64,000 bases of DNA from Planctomycetota bacterium (GCA_004376375.1 SOJX01000065.1:42833-106832); one strand, 5' to 3'. Counted from the first letter of the stretch, positions 34,400 to 42,934 are shown. Numbers and translations: made by a program. Notes: a model not told the origin generated them from the sequence alone.

Positions 34400-35287
34400 A
34401 TGAAACTCGGCCTCCCCGTCAAACTTGCCGTATTCGTCGTCCTGCTCTTCGCGGCGGTTATCGCGGCGTGCCTGCTCTGGACGCCGCTGCGGATAAAGTA
34501 TTACGTTTCAAAATACCGCTCCGATGACGCGGAGCTGATTGTGCGCGGCATCAGGGGGCTTCTGTCAATCGGTGATAAAGGCAGGAATGAGCTTGAGGAA
34601 ATATTGCATGACGAAATGCAGAACTCGACCGTGAAGCGTCGCGTTCTGCTTGTCGATGCCCTGCTTTCAATTGGCAAAGACGGCATTGACATACTTTCAA
34701 AAGAGTTAGGCGGCGGTGAAAAAGAAACCGGTTTTCTGGCAAAGTATTGGGCCCGTTTCAACGAGCCTGTGAAAGGTGATGAATACGACCGTTATCCTCT
34801 GCACCTTGCAGCCAAAAACGGATGGAAAGATGCAGCCGCGCTTCTTCTCTCCAAAGGCGCTGATGTGAATGCGAAAACCAATAACGGCTGGACGCCGCTG
34901 CACTGGGCGGCAAATAATGGTCATAAAGACGCAGCCGTCTTTTTGATTGAGAAATGCGCTGATGTGAATGCGAAAGACAATGGCGGCGGGACGCCGCTGC
35001 ACTGGGCGGCATGGAGTGGCCATAAAGACACAGCCGAATTGCTGATTGAGAAAGGCGCTGATGTGAATGCGAAAGCCAATGACGGCTGGACGCCGCTGCA
35101 CAATACGGCACGGTGGGGCCATAAAGACGCAGCCGCATTGCTGATTGAAAAAGGCGCTGATGTGAATTCGAGAGATGAGAATGGTAAAACGCCGCTGGAT
35201 CAAGCGTCAGATGACAAAACAAAATCCCTCCTCCGCGCTCGCGGCGCAAGGACTGGCGGGGAGTTGAAGAAAGGTAATGCGAAGTAA
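34400..35287 (+). CDS. Ankyrin-repeat protein with N-terminal membrane anchor
   Basis: The 295-residue product has an N-terminal hydrophobic anchor (about 8-28) and a helical linker similar to that of the 27029-28225 paralogue. About five ankyrin repeats follow, each starting GADVNAK and containing GWTPLHWAA-type turns, and the end is ARTGGELKKG. Three central repeats are almost identical in DNA, so the array expanded recently. The anchor predicts an extracytoplasmic location. Partner unknown. Confidence 0.85.
   Translation: MKLGLPVKLAVFVVLLFAAVIAACLLWTPLRIKYYVSKYRSDDAELIVRGIRGLLSIGDKGRNELEEILHDEMQNSTVKRRVLLVDALLSIGKDGIDILSKELGGGEKETGFLAKYWARFNEPVKGDEYDRYPLHLAAKNGWKDAAALLLSKGADVNAKTNNGWTPLHWAANNGHKDAAVFLIEKCADVNAKDNGGGTPLHWAAWSGHKDTAELLIEKGADVNAKANDGWTPLHNTARWGHKDAAALLIEKGADVNSRDENGKTPLDQASDDKTKSLLRARGARTGGELKKGNAK
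34856..35169 (+). repeat. 99-bp coding tandem repeat (ankyrin units)
   Basis: Three near-identical units of 99 bp (33 codons) and a partial fourth each begin GCTGATGTGAATGCGAAA. The other ankyrin genes in the window lack this DNA identity. Confidence 0.9.
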
Positions 35288-35307
35288 GTATTTCGAAAAT
35301 CGTTCTC

Positions 35308-35352
35308 TTTTGCTTATTAACTTTTAACTTTAAACTTACTACTTATAACTTC
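35308..35352. repeat. Word array (TTAACTTTAAACTTA)
   Basis: Short AACTTTTAACTTTAAACTT words end at the stop codon region of the convergent lipoprotein gene. Confidence 0.55.
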
Positions 35353-35354
35353 AG

Positions 35355-36158
35355 TTATTTTTTTCTCATCATTCCCGGCAGCGGTTTTTCCGGCTTGTGG
35401 GGCAGGTCTTTCCAGACCTTGTCGTCCGCAGGCGGCAGGTTTTTCGCGAGCTGTTTGAAAAGGTCGGTCAGGAAAAGCGTGTACGCCTCGAAGAACGCGG
35501 TGCATTCCGGCCTTTTTCCGGACCAGCACGTGCCGTGAATTACGGTACTCCTGCTCTTGATTTTTCCTTTCCAGATTTCCTCGCCACCGGCCGTGACGAG
35601 TTTCGCGTCTGCCTCGAATTCGTACCAGACGCCGCGGAACGGGCAGCCGATGAGCCAGAACGACGCGGCCGCGACGAGCGGAGTCAGGCCGTAGGTGTAG
35701 AGCCTGGAGTTCCGCCTGAAGACGGTGAATTCAATCCGGAGACGGGCGCCTGCGGGTTTTTCGGTCTCGACTGTTTCGAAGATTCCCGCGCGCCGGAGGC
35801 AGTGAGCCAGGTTCTGCGAAAAGGCCAGCGATACCTTGTCCCTGTTGCCTTTTAAAGAAGGCAGGTTCTCCGTGGAAGGGGTGCGGAAGGTGGGGTCGTA
35901 AGTTTTGTTCGAGCTTTCAGAGGCGTCTTCACACCACGTTCCGTAAAGAATGCAGGGCAGAAACGCGTACCATGGAACGTTCCGGTCCTGGTCGGGGAGT
36001 TTTACTTTTTCGAGGCGAACTGAAGCCGGCCGGACGTCGTCGAAGTAAAGCACGCGGCTCACGTAGTCGACCGCCGGCTCGGGCGTTATGCCGGAGCAGC
36101 CGCAAATGCAGAAAAGCGCAATGGCCGAAATGATGAAGCTGGCCGAATGGATTTTCAT
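35355..36158 (-). CDS. Lipoprotein of unknown function
   Basis: The 267-residue product has a signal peptide with a lipobox-like CICGC end (Cys21). The body shows mixed alpha/beta features, a hydrophobic patch near residue 165 (VAAASFWLIGCPF) and a Lys/Pro-rich tail. No family is recognised; the IEFTVFRRNSRLYTYGL region resembles outer-membrane-associated lipoproteins only in general character. It is expressed from a leaderless-type promoter, TATAAT lying 6 nt before the ATG. Confidence 0.65.
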   Translation of the reverse strand: MKIHSASFIISAIALFCICGCSGITPEPAVDYVSRVLYFDDVRPASVRLEKVKLPDQDRNVPWYAFLPCILYGTWCEDASESSNKTYDPTFRTPSTENLPSLKGNRDKVSLAFSQNLAHCLRRAGIFETVETEKPAGARLRIEFTVFRRNSRLYTYGLTPLVAAASFWLIGCPFRGVWYEFEADAKLVTAGGEEIWKGKIKSRSTVIHGTCWSGKRPECTAFFEAYTLFLTDLFKQLAKNLPPADDKVWKDLPHKPEKPLPGMMRKK

Positions 36159-36164
36159 GACGGC

Positions 36165-36193
36165 ATTATAGCTTTCGCAGCTTGTATTCGCAA
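36165..36193 (-). promoter_or_regulatory. Leaderless promoter of the lipoprotein gene
   Basis: The minus strand reads TTGCGA, 17 nt, TATAAT, then 6 nt to the ATG at 36158. There is no room for a ribosome-binding site. Confidence 0.75.
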
Positions 36194-36276
36194 TGTCATT
36201 TCATCCGTGTTTTGCCGGAATCGTACTGGAAAAACAGGCGGCAAGGATATACAATAGCTTGAGTTTCGAGTAGCGA

Positions 36277-36305
36277 GTAGGGGCGGGTCTGAGACCCGCC
36301 CCTAC
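36277..36305. repeat. GTAGGGGC palindrome, core GGGTCTGAGACCC
   Basis: This is a perfect 29-nt palindrome. It is preceded by a short GAGTTTCGAGTAGCGAGTAG word stretch, complementary in style to the array at 3308. Confidence 0.9.
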
Positions 36306-36348
36306 GAAACGCGCGGCACTTTGCGCCGCTGACCGTTCGAGGGGCGAA

Positions 36349-36762
36349 ATGAAACTTGAGTTGAAATACAGGGGAGGCCGCCGTATTGTAACGGAGGTCC
36401 GCGGCCTCGAGATTGCCTTCGACAACCGCGAGAAGTACGGCGGTACCAACACCGCGGCCGAACCGCCGGATGTTTTCGCGGCGGCCGTGGGCGCGTGCAT
36501 GGGGATGTACGCGCTGGGATTTCTGGACCGCCAGAAACTTTCGACCGACGGCTTCCGGATCGAGGTCGATTTCGAAATGGGTGAAAACCCGAAGCGCATC
36601 GCGTCGATGAAATTCAGGTTCCATCTGCCGCAGGCCATCCCCAGCAAGAGGCGCAAGCAGTTTATAACGACCGTAAAGAAATGTCCGCTTACCGGAACCC
36701 TTGAAGTCTTGCCCGAGATGTCAGTGGAGCTGGTGGAGCCTGAAGGCGCGCGGGAATCGTAA
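36349..36762 (+). CDS. OsmC/Ohr-family protein
   Basis: The 137-residue OsmC-fold protein carries the two family cysteines: one in AVGACMGMY (near 51) and one in KKCPLTGTL (near 105). OsmC/Ohr proteins use this pair to reduce organic hydroperoxides; YhfA-like members have less clear roles. The gene stands alone with SD GAGGGG. It is followed by the repeat arrays leading into the HEAT-repeat gene. Confidence 0.85.
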   Translation: MKLELKYRGGRRIVTEVRGLEIAFDNREKYGGTNTAAEPPDVFAAAVGACMGMYALGFLDRQKLSTDGFRIEVDFEMGENPKRIASMKFRFHLPQAIPSKRRKQFITTVKKCPLTGTLEVLPEMSVELVEPEGARES

Positions 36763-36773
36763 ACGGATTGAAG

Positions 36774-36949
36774 AAGGTTTCAGGTAATAGGTTTTAGGTT
36801 TTAGGTTTATATTTTTTAAAATATAAGACCTGACACCTAAGACCTGACACCTGATACCTATGAAGAAGGTTTCAGGTGATAGGTTTTAGGTTTATATTTT
36901 AAAATATAATACCTGACACCTAAAACCTGACACCTGACACCTAATACCT
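36774..36949. repeat. Two tandem inverted word arrays (AGGTTTT / CCTAAAACC)
   Basis: Two consecutive copies of about 85 bp each hold a left arm (TCAGGTGATAGGTTTTAGG), an AT core TATATTTTAAAATATA and a right arm (ACCTGACACCTAAAACCTG). The second copy runs right up to the ATG of the HEAT gene, with no SD visible. Confidence 0.9.
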
Positions 36950-38062
36950 ATGGACGATACGGGAAAAATTCTCGAACTCATCAAGGCGCTTCGCGCTTCG
37001 CCGGACGATTCGGAGAAGTTTTACGAGCTCGGCGTTCTGTTCGGCCGCTCGAGGCAGCTTTCCTGCGGGCGGGAGCGGGAGACGCGCCGCGCGAAATGCA
37101 ACGGTTACTGCTGCGCCGAGTGGGCGTTGCGCAGGGCATGGGTATACGCGCCCCAGGACCCGCGTCCGCCCTGGGCGCTCGACCGCGTTCTCAAGCGACC
37201 GCCGAAGAACATGCGGCTCCCACATCCGGGCGCGGTAACGCAGTACAAGGACAAGGGCCGCAGGGTTGATTTTCTCCACTCGCTCGGCCTTCGTGGCGGA
37301 CCTGTATACGAGCAGGCCCTTCTTTCGTTTATCGAGAACCCGAACGTAACGATCCGCAGGGGTGCGGTCCTGGGCCTGGGGGAGATAGGAAATCCATCCT
37401 TTGTTCAGCGGCTGATAATGATACTCGAGCACGACGCGCACGAGGTCCAGGCGGAGGCGGCGGTCGCGCTCGGGCTTATCGGCGACCCGCGCGCGGTCGA
37501 CCCGCTTATCGCGCGCTGCGTCGCGGCGGACGAGGTTATCCCCCCCACCGCGGACGAGGAGCAGACGGGCGAGTTCCGCGCGGGGCTGAGCGATTTTTTC
37601 GAGAACGTCGCACTTTCAAACGTGCGCGCGAATTCCGCGTGGGCGCTCGGCATGATAGCGGACGAGCGGGCGGTCAAGACCCTTTCCCAGCCGCTGCCCG
37701 AGCACGATTCCGAGTTCCGCGCCGAGGCCGTCCGCGCACTAGCGCATTACGGGCGGCCCGATCTCCTGCCGGATATTATCTCTTATGCAAAAGACAGTGA
37801 GTCGATGGTGCGCTCGGCGGCGATTGACGCGCTTTCCATGTTTCTGAACGAGGTTGACGCGGTAAAGACTATTGAAAAGATTGCGGAAGAAGACCCGGAC
37901 GCGGACGTGCGTTTCACCGCGGCCAACATGCTGGGGAAGGAATTCGAGCCTCCGCCCGAGCCGGTAGCGGAAAAGAAGAGTATGGACGTCGAATCAAGTC
38001 TTATCGAGTTCCCCGAATTCGACCTCGCCCCCCCGCCCGACATGCCCGAGCCGCCGGAGTAG
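36950..38062 (+). CDS. HEAT-repeat (PBS-lyase-like) protein
   Basis: The 370-residue product is built mostly of HEAT-like repeats from about residue 105 to 335 (IRRGAVLGLGEIGN, VQAEAAVALGLIGD, FRAEAVRALAHYG, VRSAAIDALSMF), each with the usual A-x-x-AL-G pattern. The N-terminal 80 residues include CNGYCCAEWAL, a possible metal site, and the C-terminus is Pro/Glu-rich. HEAT repeats scaffold protein interactions. No signal peptide, so cytoplasmic. The start codon directly abuts a word array and lacks an SD. Confidence 0.8.
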   Translation: MDDTGKILELIKALRASPDDSEKFYELGVLFGRSRQLSCGRERETRRAKCNGYCCAEWALRRAWVYAPQDPRPPWALDRVLKRPPKNMRLPHPGAVTQYKDKGRRVDFLHSLGLRGGPVYEQALLSFIENPNVTIRRGAVLGLGEIGNPSFVQRLIMILEHDAHEVQAEAAVALGLIGDPRAVDPLIARCVAADEVIPPTADEEQTGEFRAGLSDFFENVALSNVRANSAWALGMIADERAVKTLSQPLPEHDSEFRAEAVRALAHYGRPDLLPDIISYAKDSESMVRSAAIDALSMFLNEVDAVKTIEKIAEEDPDADVRFTAANMLGKEFEPPPEPVAEKKSMDVESSLIEFPEFDLAPPPDMPEPPE

Positions 38063-38064
38063 AA

Positions 38065-38270
38065 ATTATGAATTATGAAGGATGAAGGATGAAGGATGAA
38101 GAAAGTATGAAGTATGAAGGCTGAAGTATGAATTAAGAACATTTATTTTATGATCCGTCCTTCATCATTTACACTTAAAGAACCCGCCGAGCAAACCGGT
38201 CTGGTTGCGCTCGGCAGCTAATTATTATATTATTAATATATTCTTCTTTTCAGCCTTCATCCTTCATAAT
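38065..38270. repeat. Inverted word array (GGATGAAGG / CCTTCATCC) with internal hairpin
   Basis: The left arm ATGAAGGATGAAGGATGAAG begins just after the HEAT gene stop, and the right arm CAGCCTTCATCCTTCATAA ends at the stop of the convergent gene. Between them lies a hairpin GCCGAGC...GCTCGGC around an AACC/GGTT stem (about 38186-38216). Confidence 0.85.
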
Positions 38271-38780
38271 TTATCTTGCCAGCCATTCCCGGCATGCTTC
38301 GAGGAATTCCTCGTCGTCGGGGCTTGCCGCGCATTCCTCGACAAGCTGCCGCGCTTCCTCGTCGAGGTGGTTCAGTATCTCCATCCTGAGCCTGGCCGGC
38401 GCGGCCGAAACGAAGACTTCACGAAGAACTTTTTGTGCGCGGCCGCCGAGGGCGGCGACGGTCTTTACGGCTTCGCCGCGCACTTCGAGGTCTTCCTGCT
38501 CGTCCGTCACTCTCAGCTCCGCGGCACCGAAACCGCGCTTGAATTTTGCTTTCCGTATCACGCGGAGGGCGATAAGCTTTTCATTTTTCGGAGTATCTTT
38601 GTTGTTCAGCTTTTTAACCGCGAGTGTTGGCTTGAAGTATTTCGCATACACTATCGGCACCACGATGCAGACGATAACGATTACGGCGATGATGCAGCCG
38701 ATGCGCCCGAGGCTTACCTGCCACCACGAGCGGCCGTAGTATTGCCGGTCCTCGTCTGCGTAAACGATTTTTCTTGCCAT
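38271..38780 (-). CDS. Membrane-anchored HEAT-like protein
   Basis: The 169-residue product has a single transmembrane helix (about 25-48) after a Trp/Tyr-containing N-terminus. A helical C-terminal domain follows with HEAT-like units (VRGEAVKTVAALG, LRMEILNHLDEEARQ). No named family. The start has GGAG 5 nt upstream and lies 13 nt after the queA stop, so it is co-transcribed with queA. It may work with the HEAT protein encoded convergently at 36950. Confidence 0.65.
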   Translation of the reverse strand: MARKIVYADEDRQYYGRSWWQVSLGRIGCIIAVIVIVCIVVPIVYAKYFKPTLAVKKLNNKDTPKNEKLIALRVIRKAKFKRGFGAAELRVTDEQEDLEVRGEAVKTVAALGGRAQKVLREVFVSAAPARLRMEILNHLDEEARQLVEECAASPDDEEFLEACREWLAR

Positions 38781-38793
38781 GGGATTCTCCAGG

Positions 38794-39834
38794 TTAAATT
38801 ATCAGCATCGCGTCGCCGTAGGAATAGAAACGGTATTTTTCCCTGACCGCGGTTTCGTACGCCTCGAGTATTTTCTTTCGACCCGCAAGCGCGCTCACAA
38901 GCAGAAGCAGCGAGGAGCGCGGCAGGTGGAAGTTCGTCAAAAGCCCGCCCGTGATGCAGAAGCTGAACCCCGGGCGGATATAGAGCGAAGTCACGCCCGA
39001 GGTGACCTGCCCTATTGTATCCCAGATCGCCAGAGTTTCAAGTACCCGGCACGAAGTCGTTCCGACCGGGATGATCCGCCTGTCTTCACGCGCCGCGCCT
39101 GCGAGCTTGCGGGCGTTGTCGGAGTCGATCTCGAAAAACTCGCCGTGCATCTTATGCTCGCGGACGTCGTCGACCCGGATCGGTCGGAAAGTTTCGTAGC
39201 CGATGTGCAGGACGACCCGGGCGATTTCCACGCCCTTGCTTTTAAGACTTGAAAGAATTTCGGGCGTGAAGTGGAGGCCCGCCGTCGGCGCCGCCGCCGA
39301 GCCCGTCTTTTTCGCGTAGACCGTCTGGTAGCGCGAGCGGTCCTGCGCATGGTTTTCGTTTCGCTCGCGCCTGATATACGGCGGAAGCGGCATTACGCCG
39401 TGCTTTTCGAGAAGCGAAAGAAGGTCCTCGGGCGTTTCGAGGCGCCAGCCCTCGTCTTTTTTTTCAGCGACCGTTACCGAGAACGCGCCTTCGGCCAGCT
39501 CGACTTCTTCACCCGGTTTGACGTTGCCGCGTACGAGCGCAAGCCATCCGCCTGCAATATCCGTCCTGAGAAAAAGCACTTCCACGTTTCCGCCGGTCGC
39601 GCGCCTGCCGAAAACGCGGGCAGGGAAGACACGGGTAGTGTTTATCACCAGAACGTCGCCGGCCTTGAGGTATTTTTCCAGTTCGGGAAAACGGCGATGC
39701 TCGATTCCGCCCGTTTTGCGGTCCAGAACGAGGAGCCGCGAGCCGTCGCGGCCGGGCGCGGGTTCCTGGGCGATCAGCTCTTCGGGTAGCTCGTAATCGT
39801 AAGCCTCGATGTTGAATTCGTCCGGCGTTTCCAT
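38794..39834 (-). CDS. queA: S-adenosylmethionine:tRNA ribosyltransferase-isomerase
   Basis: The 346-residue QueA transfers and isomerises the ribosyl part of SAM to 7-aminomethyl-7-deazaguanine in tRNA, giving epoxyqueuosine. Diagnostic segments: YDYELPEELIAQEP, VINTTRVFPARVFG, LPPYIRRE, RYQTVYAKKTGSAAAPTAGLHFT and TNFHLPRSSLLLLVSALAG near the C-terminus. Full family length. The promoter ends 8 nt before the ATG, so the message is probably leaderless. Confidence 0.95.
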   Translation of the reverse strand: METPDEFNIEAYDYELPEELIAQEPAPGRDGSRLLVLDRKTGGIEHRRFPELEKYLKAGDVLVINTTRVFPARVFGRRATGGNVEVLFLRTDIAGGWLALVRGNVKPGEEVELAEGAFSVTVAEKKDEGWRLETPEDLLSLLEKHGVMPLPPYIRRERNENHAQDRSRYQTVYAKKTGSAAAPTAGLHFTPEILSSLKSKGVEIARVVLHIGYETFRPIRVDDVREHKMHGEFFEIDSDNARKLAGAAREDRRIIPVGTTSCRVLETLAIWDTIGQVTSGVTSLYIRPGFSFCITGGLLTNFHLPRSSLLLLVSALAGRKKILEAYETAVREKYRFYSYGDAMLII

Positions 39835-39842
39835 TGTTACTG

Positions 39843-39870
39843 ATTTTAGCGCGTGGTCTTTTTATAACAA
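39843..39870 (-). promoter_or_regulatory. Leaderless promoter of queA
   Basis: The minus strand reads TTGTTA, 16 nt, TAAAAT, then 8 nt to the ATG. The -35 box is formed by the end of the adjacent ACAAGG word array. Confidence 0.55.
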
Positions 39871-39973
39871 GGAAAAAGAAGGAAACAAGGAAACAAGGAA
39901 ACAAGGGAACAAGGGAACAAGGGAAGAATAAATATAATATATTTAGCGGCGCCGCGTGTTGAAATTTCCTTGT
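39865..39973. repeat. Word array (GGAAACAAGGGAACAAG) with short right arm
   Basis: About eight AACAAGG words are followed by an AT-rich core, TTTAGCGGCGCCGC, and a short complementary TTTCCTTGT. It lies between the divergent queA and deacetylase-like promoters and touches both -35 boxes. Confidence 0.8.
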
Positions 39974-39998
39974 GTGAAAGCGGAAAGCGGAATATAAT
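39970..39998 (+). promoter_or_regulatory. Promoter of the deacetylase-like gene
   Basis: TTGTGT, 17 nt, TATAAT. It places transcription start near 40005, so the start codon must be ATG 40030 rather than the one at 39970. Confidence 0.65.
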
Positions 39999-40029
39999 CC
40001 GGCGACGGCATAAAATCCGGGTTTGTGAG

Positions 40030-41385
40030 ATGACAGTCAAGCTGAGAAAATTCCCTTACCCTTTCCGCGGGGCCATCGCAATCTGTAACGATTGCGACCT
40101 GATGACGCGGGAATCTTTTCAGAAAATCCATGCTTTCCTGAATACCGCGGAGTCCACCGAGTTCGGCGATGGGCTGGGCCTGGATATCGCAGACTCCGTT
40201 TTCTGGTACAACAACAATCCATACGAGCCCGACCAGCTTGCGTACGCCGGCCTGGACGGAAAACCGACGCGGGATGCGGGCTTCATACGCGAATGTATCG
40301 AAAAAGGCCGGATCGACTGCCTGCATGCGTACGGAGATTTTTCGCACCGCGGCGGTTTTGCCCGAAAGCACGCGGAGACGGCCGCCGAAGAAATGGAAAA
40401 GCGCGGCATCAGTTTTCGCGTCTGGCTCAACCACGGCGACCGGCACAATTTTCAGAATATTGCCGCGGAGTATCTCCCGTCGCTCGGCGACACGCCCGAA
40501 GTCGTAATGACCGATGGAAAAACCTATCCTGTATGGGAATATCATACAGACATAACGACTGCGCTCGGCGTCCGCTATTTCTGGAACCATACTCTCACGG
40601 AAATCCTGGGGCAGGACAGGCCGCTTTCCCGCACCGCGTATTACCGCGAGCTTGCGGCCGGGAGCGGTTCCGGAGGCGGTTTGTTCGCGGCACTTGTCGA
40701 TAAGGCGGGCTCGCTGTTTCCGCGCGGCTCATTTATGTCCAGGGCTGCGAAGCTTACGGTGGAAAATTCGGGCGTTCCCGTTTTCGGCGGTAATGACCTC
40801 CTGATACCGCACGTCCTTGGCGACGGCCGTCCGGTCTGCCGCTTCCGGCGCTGGGGCCACTGGAGGACCGATACTTCTGAAGCGCTTGGGGAAATGCTCA
40901 GCGGCGAAAACCTGGATACCCTTATCAGGCGCGAAGGCTACGCGATAACCTACGCCCATTTCGGCAAGAGGCGGGAGCCGGCCGGACCGCTTTTGCCGGA
41001 TTCGCTTGTCGAATCGCTCAAGCGGTTGAAGGGGGAGTCCGAAAACCGCATCTGGGTCGCGCGCACTTCCAGGCTGCTCGAGTACAACCGCGCATGGCGC
41101 GCCGTCGGGGGGAGTTCGGTTTTTCGCGCAGGCGGCAAGACCGGGGACGCGATACATCTCGTTTACGATGCCGGGGGCGATCCGCTTGCCGGCACTTCGC
41201 CGCAGGATGAAACGAAAGCTGCGGCAGGCCTGCCCCCGGTGGAAGAGCTTGCCGGCCTTACGTGGTATTTCGACGGCGATTACCCCCCGCGGGTGATTCA
41301 CGGCGACCGCGACGCCGACTTCAGGGAAAACCCGCCCGACCACGAAGGCATGCGCAGCATTACACTAACTGGAAACTATCTATAA
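40030..41385 (+). CDS. Polysaccharide-deacetylase-like protein
   Basis: The 451-residue product opens FPYPFRGAIAICNDCDLMT, the first strand and DD-like acidic motif of NodB-type carbohydrate esterase barrels. CLHAYGDFSHRGGF and VWLNHGDRHNFQ follow, giving His and Asp residues at the expected places. This supports a deacetylase/glycoside-hydrolase beta/alpha barrel, although the classical HxxxH is only loosely matched. No signal peptide. The second half (from about 250) is unassigned. It may modify surface glycans. Confidence 0.6.
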   Translation: MTVKLRKFPYPFRGAIAICNDCDLMTRESFQKIHAFLNTAESTEFGDGLGLDIADSVFWYNNNPYEPDQLAYAGLDGKPTRDAGFIRECIEKGRIDCLHAYGDFSHRGGFARKHAETAAEEMEKRGISFRVWLNHGDRHNFQNIAAEYLPSLGDTPEVVMTDGKTYPVWEYHTDITTALGVRYFWNHTLTEILGQDRPLSRTAYYRELAAGSGSGGGLFAALVDKAGSLFPRGSFMSRAAKLTVENSGVPVFGGNDLLIPHVLGDGRPVCRFRRWGHWRTDTSEALGEMLSGENLDTLIRREGYAITYAHFGKRREPAGPLLPDSLVESLKRLKGESENRIWVARTSRLLEYNRAWRAVGGSSVFRAGGKTGDAIHLVYDAGGDPLAGTSPQDETKAAAGLPPVEELAGLTWYFDGDYPPRVIHGDRDADFRENPPDHEGMRSITLTGNYL

Positions 41386-41386
41386 T

Positions 41387-41508
41387 AAGGAACAAGGTAA
41401 CAAGGGAACAAGGTAACAAGGGAACAAGGTAACAAGGGAACAAGGGAACAAGGGAACAAGGAAATAAGGAAATAAGAAAAGACCTTGTTACCTTGTTGCC
41501 TTGTCCTG
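41387..41508. repeat. Inverted word array (GGGAACAAGGTAACAA / ACCTTGTTACCTTGT)
   Basis: About a dozen AACAAGG words begin directly after the stop at 41385. They end in a complementary arm ACCTTGTTACCTTGTTGCC. Confidence 0.92.
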
Positions 41509-41541
41509 ATAAGCGTTGGAGTTGCATAAGTGTGAGACAAT

Positions 41542-42801
41542 ATGACCCGTTTTGATATCAAGAAGAATCTTCCTGACTTGCCTCCCGGGGAAAGACTGCG
41601 TTTTGCGATATTGACCGCGCGACCGATTCCCGAGACGGTTTCGCGAAAGATATTCGAACGCTATTTTGCATACTCTGTTCTTACTCCCGGTGAAGTTCCC
41701 GTTGTCTCGTTTCTTTCGAAGATGCGCACGCCGCTTTCGAAAAATGCGGTAAGGAAAACGTGGCGGGGAGTAAAACGCGCCGTGGCATGTGCACGCCCGC
41801 ACGTTGTTCTCGTCTGCGGCGCCGAGGCGATGTGGTCGCTTGTTTCGCTGAATAAAGTCATGCCCGATATCCTTACGGAGGATTTTTCGCAGGACGCGAA
41901 ACTTCACGGAGGAAGGCTTACGCGCACGGGCGGAGTCTACCGCGCGATGCTGGGAAAGACTTTCCGGACCCAGGGCTGGCGGGAGGTCGTCGCCCTGATG
42001 CCCGTGCTCGGGCCGGGGCGGATTATCAAGATCGGGAAGCGGAAAGGACCCGACCGCTCGGCATTGACAAATATCAACCGCCTGCAGAGCTTTCCGGGAC
42101 AGTTTTATCCGATACGGTATTACCGGAAGTTCAAAACGCATAAGACGGCCCATTACACGATTCATTATCCGGCCTCGAATCATGCGGCCCGCAACATCCG
42201 CAGGCTGGCCGGGGAAAAGGAAAAACAGTTCAGGTGGTTGCTTCGCGAGCTGAAACTGTGCAGACCACGTTTCAGTATTACCTATTACCTGATGAACTCC
42301 ATACGCGACCAGAAGCGTTTCACCGGCCACTCATGGGAGGGGCGCTGTAATGTCTGGCGGCGTGAAATCTACCGCATCCATACGAAACTGCGCCCCGGGT
42401 TCAAAAGCCCGCACGAGGACGTGCATGTCCTCGAGGCGCGCGAGAGCTACGCCGCTTTCCTCGCCGAGGGGATGGCGCAGTACCTCACATCAAAATGGTT
42501 CAGGTACGAAGGCGACGACTGGCTGAAGTATTTTATAAGGGAGTTCCATGTGCCGCCGCTGGAGCAGCTGCTTGACCTCGAGTTTTTTCTCGGCTCACGC
42601 GATTATCCCGCGCAGGCGGCGTTCATGTACAACCTTGCGGAGCATTTCGTCGGGTTTTTCGTCGAGAAGTACGGCGTCCGCGCCTACCACGTCCTGATGG
42701 CGGCGTCCGACCGCAACGAGCTTTTTGCCGACATCCGCCGCGAAACCGGGAAAACCGTCTCCCGCCTCGACCGGGAATGGCGAATGACGTTTCCGATGTA
42801 G
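41542..42801 (+). CDS. Putative zinc metalloprotease with HEDVH motif
   Basis: The 419-residue product's second half holds HEDVH (residues 291-295), an HExxH zinc site, followed by FLAEGMAQYL with a Glu that fits the third zinc ligand of gluzincins (peptidase-MA-like). The N-terminal 190 residues include a Rossmann-like stretch (VVLVCGAEAMWSL) and many basic residues, with no known domain. No signal peptide is apparent. It sits between two word arrays. A role in processing surface or regulatory proteins is only a guess. Confidence 0.65.
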   Translation: MTRFDIKKNLPDLPPGERLRFAILTARPIPETVSRKIFERYFAYSVLTPGEVPVVSFLSKMRTPLSKNAVRKTWRGVKRAVACARPHVVLVCGAEAMWSLVSLNKVMPDILTEDFSQDAKLHGGRLTRTGGVYRAMLGKTFRTQGWREVVALMPVLGPGRIIKIGKRKGPDRSALTNINRLQSFPGQFYPIRYYRKFKTHKTAHYTIHYPASNHAARNIRRLAGEKEKQFRWLLRELKLCRPRFSITYYLMNSIRDQKRFTGHSWEGRCNVWRREIYRIHTKLRPGFKSPHEDVHVLEARESYAAFLAEGMAQYLTSKWFRYEGDDWLKYFIREFHVPPLEQLLDLEFFLGSRDYPAQAAFMYNLAEHFVGFFVEKYGVRAYHVLMAASDRNELFADIRRETGKTVSRLDREWRMTFPM

Positions 42802-42811
42802 AACTTGCGCC

Positions 42812-42860
42812 AGGCGTCGTGCGTCGAGCGTCAAGCGTCAGATACTTTCCCCTTGACGCC
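42812..42860. repeat. Short inverted word array (GCGTCAAGCGTCG / TTGACGCC)
   Basis: Four GCGTC words are followed by a short complement TTGACGC that doubles as the -35 box of the glgP promoter. Confidence 0.65.
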
Positions 42861-42882
42861 ATCCGAATAATACAGCTATAAT
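42853..42882 (+). promoter_or_regulatory. Promoter of glgP
   Basis: TTGACG, 18 nt, TATAAT. Transcription would begin near 42889, giving a leader of about 45 nt. Confidence 0.8.
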
Positions 42883-42934
42883 CGCACATTACATTTATGA
42901 AAATTTGGCAGACAAGTCATTATAAGGGACAACC

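Noticed and set aside
36774..36949. Word arrays considered as CRISPR arrays
   Set aside because: There are no uniform repeats of 24-40 bp with unique spacers, and no cas genes; the words are 7-10 nt and contiguous.
38186..38216. GCCGAGC/GCTCGGC hairpin as an intrinsic terminator
   Set aside because: There is no T-run directly after the stem on either strand; it is more likely part of the surrounding repeat structure.
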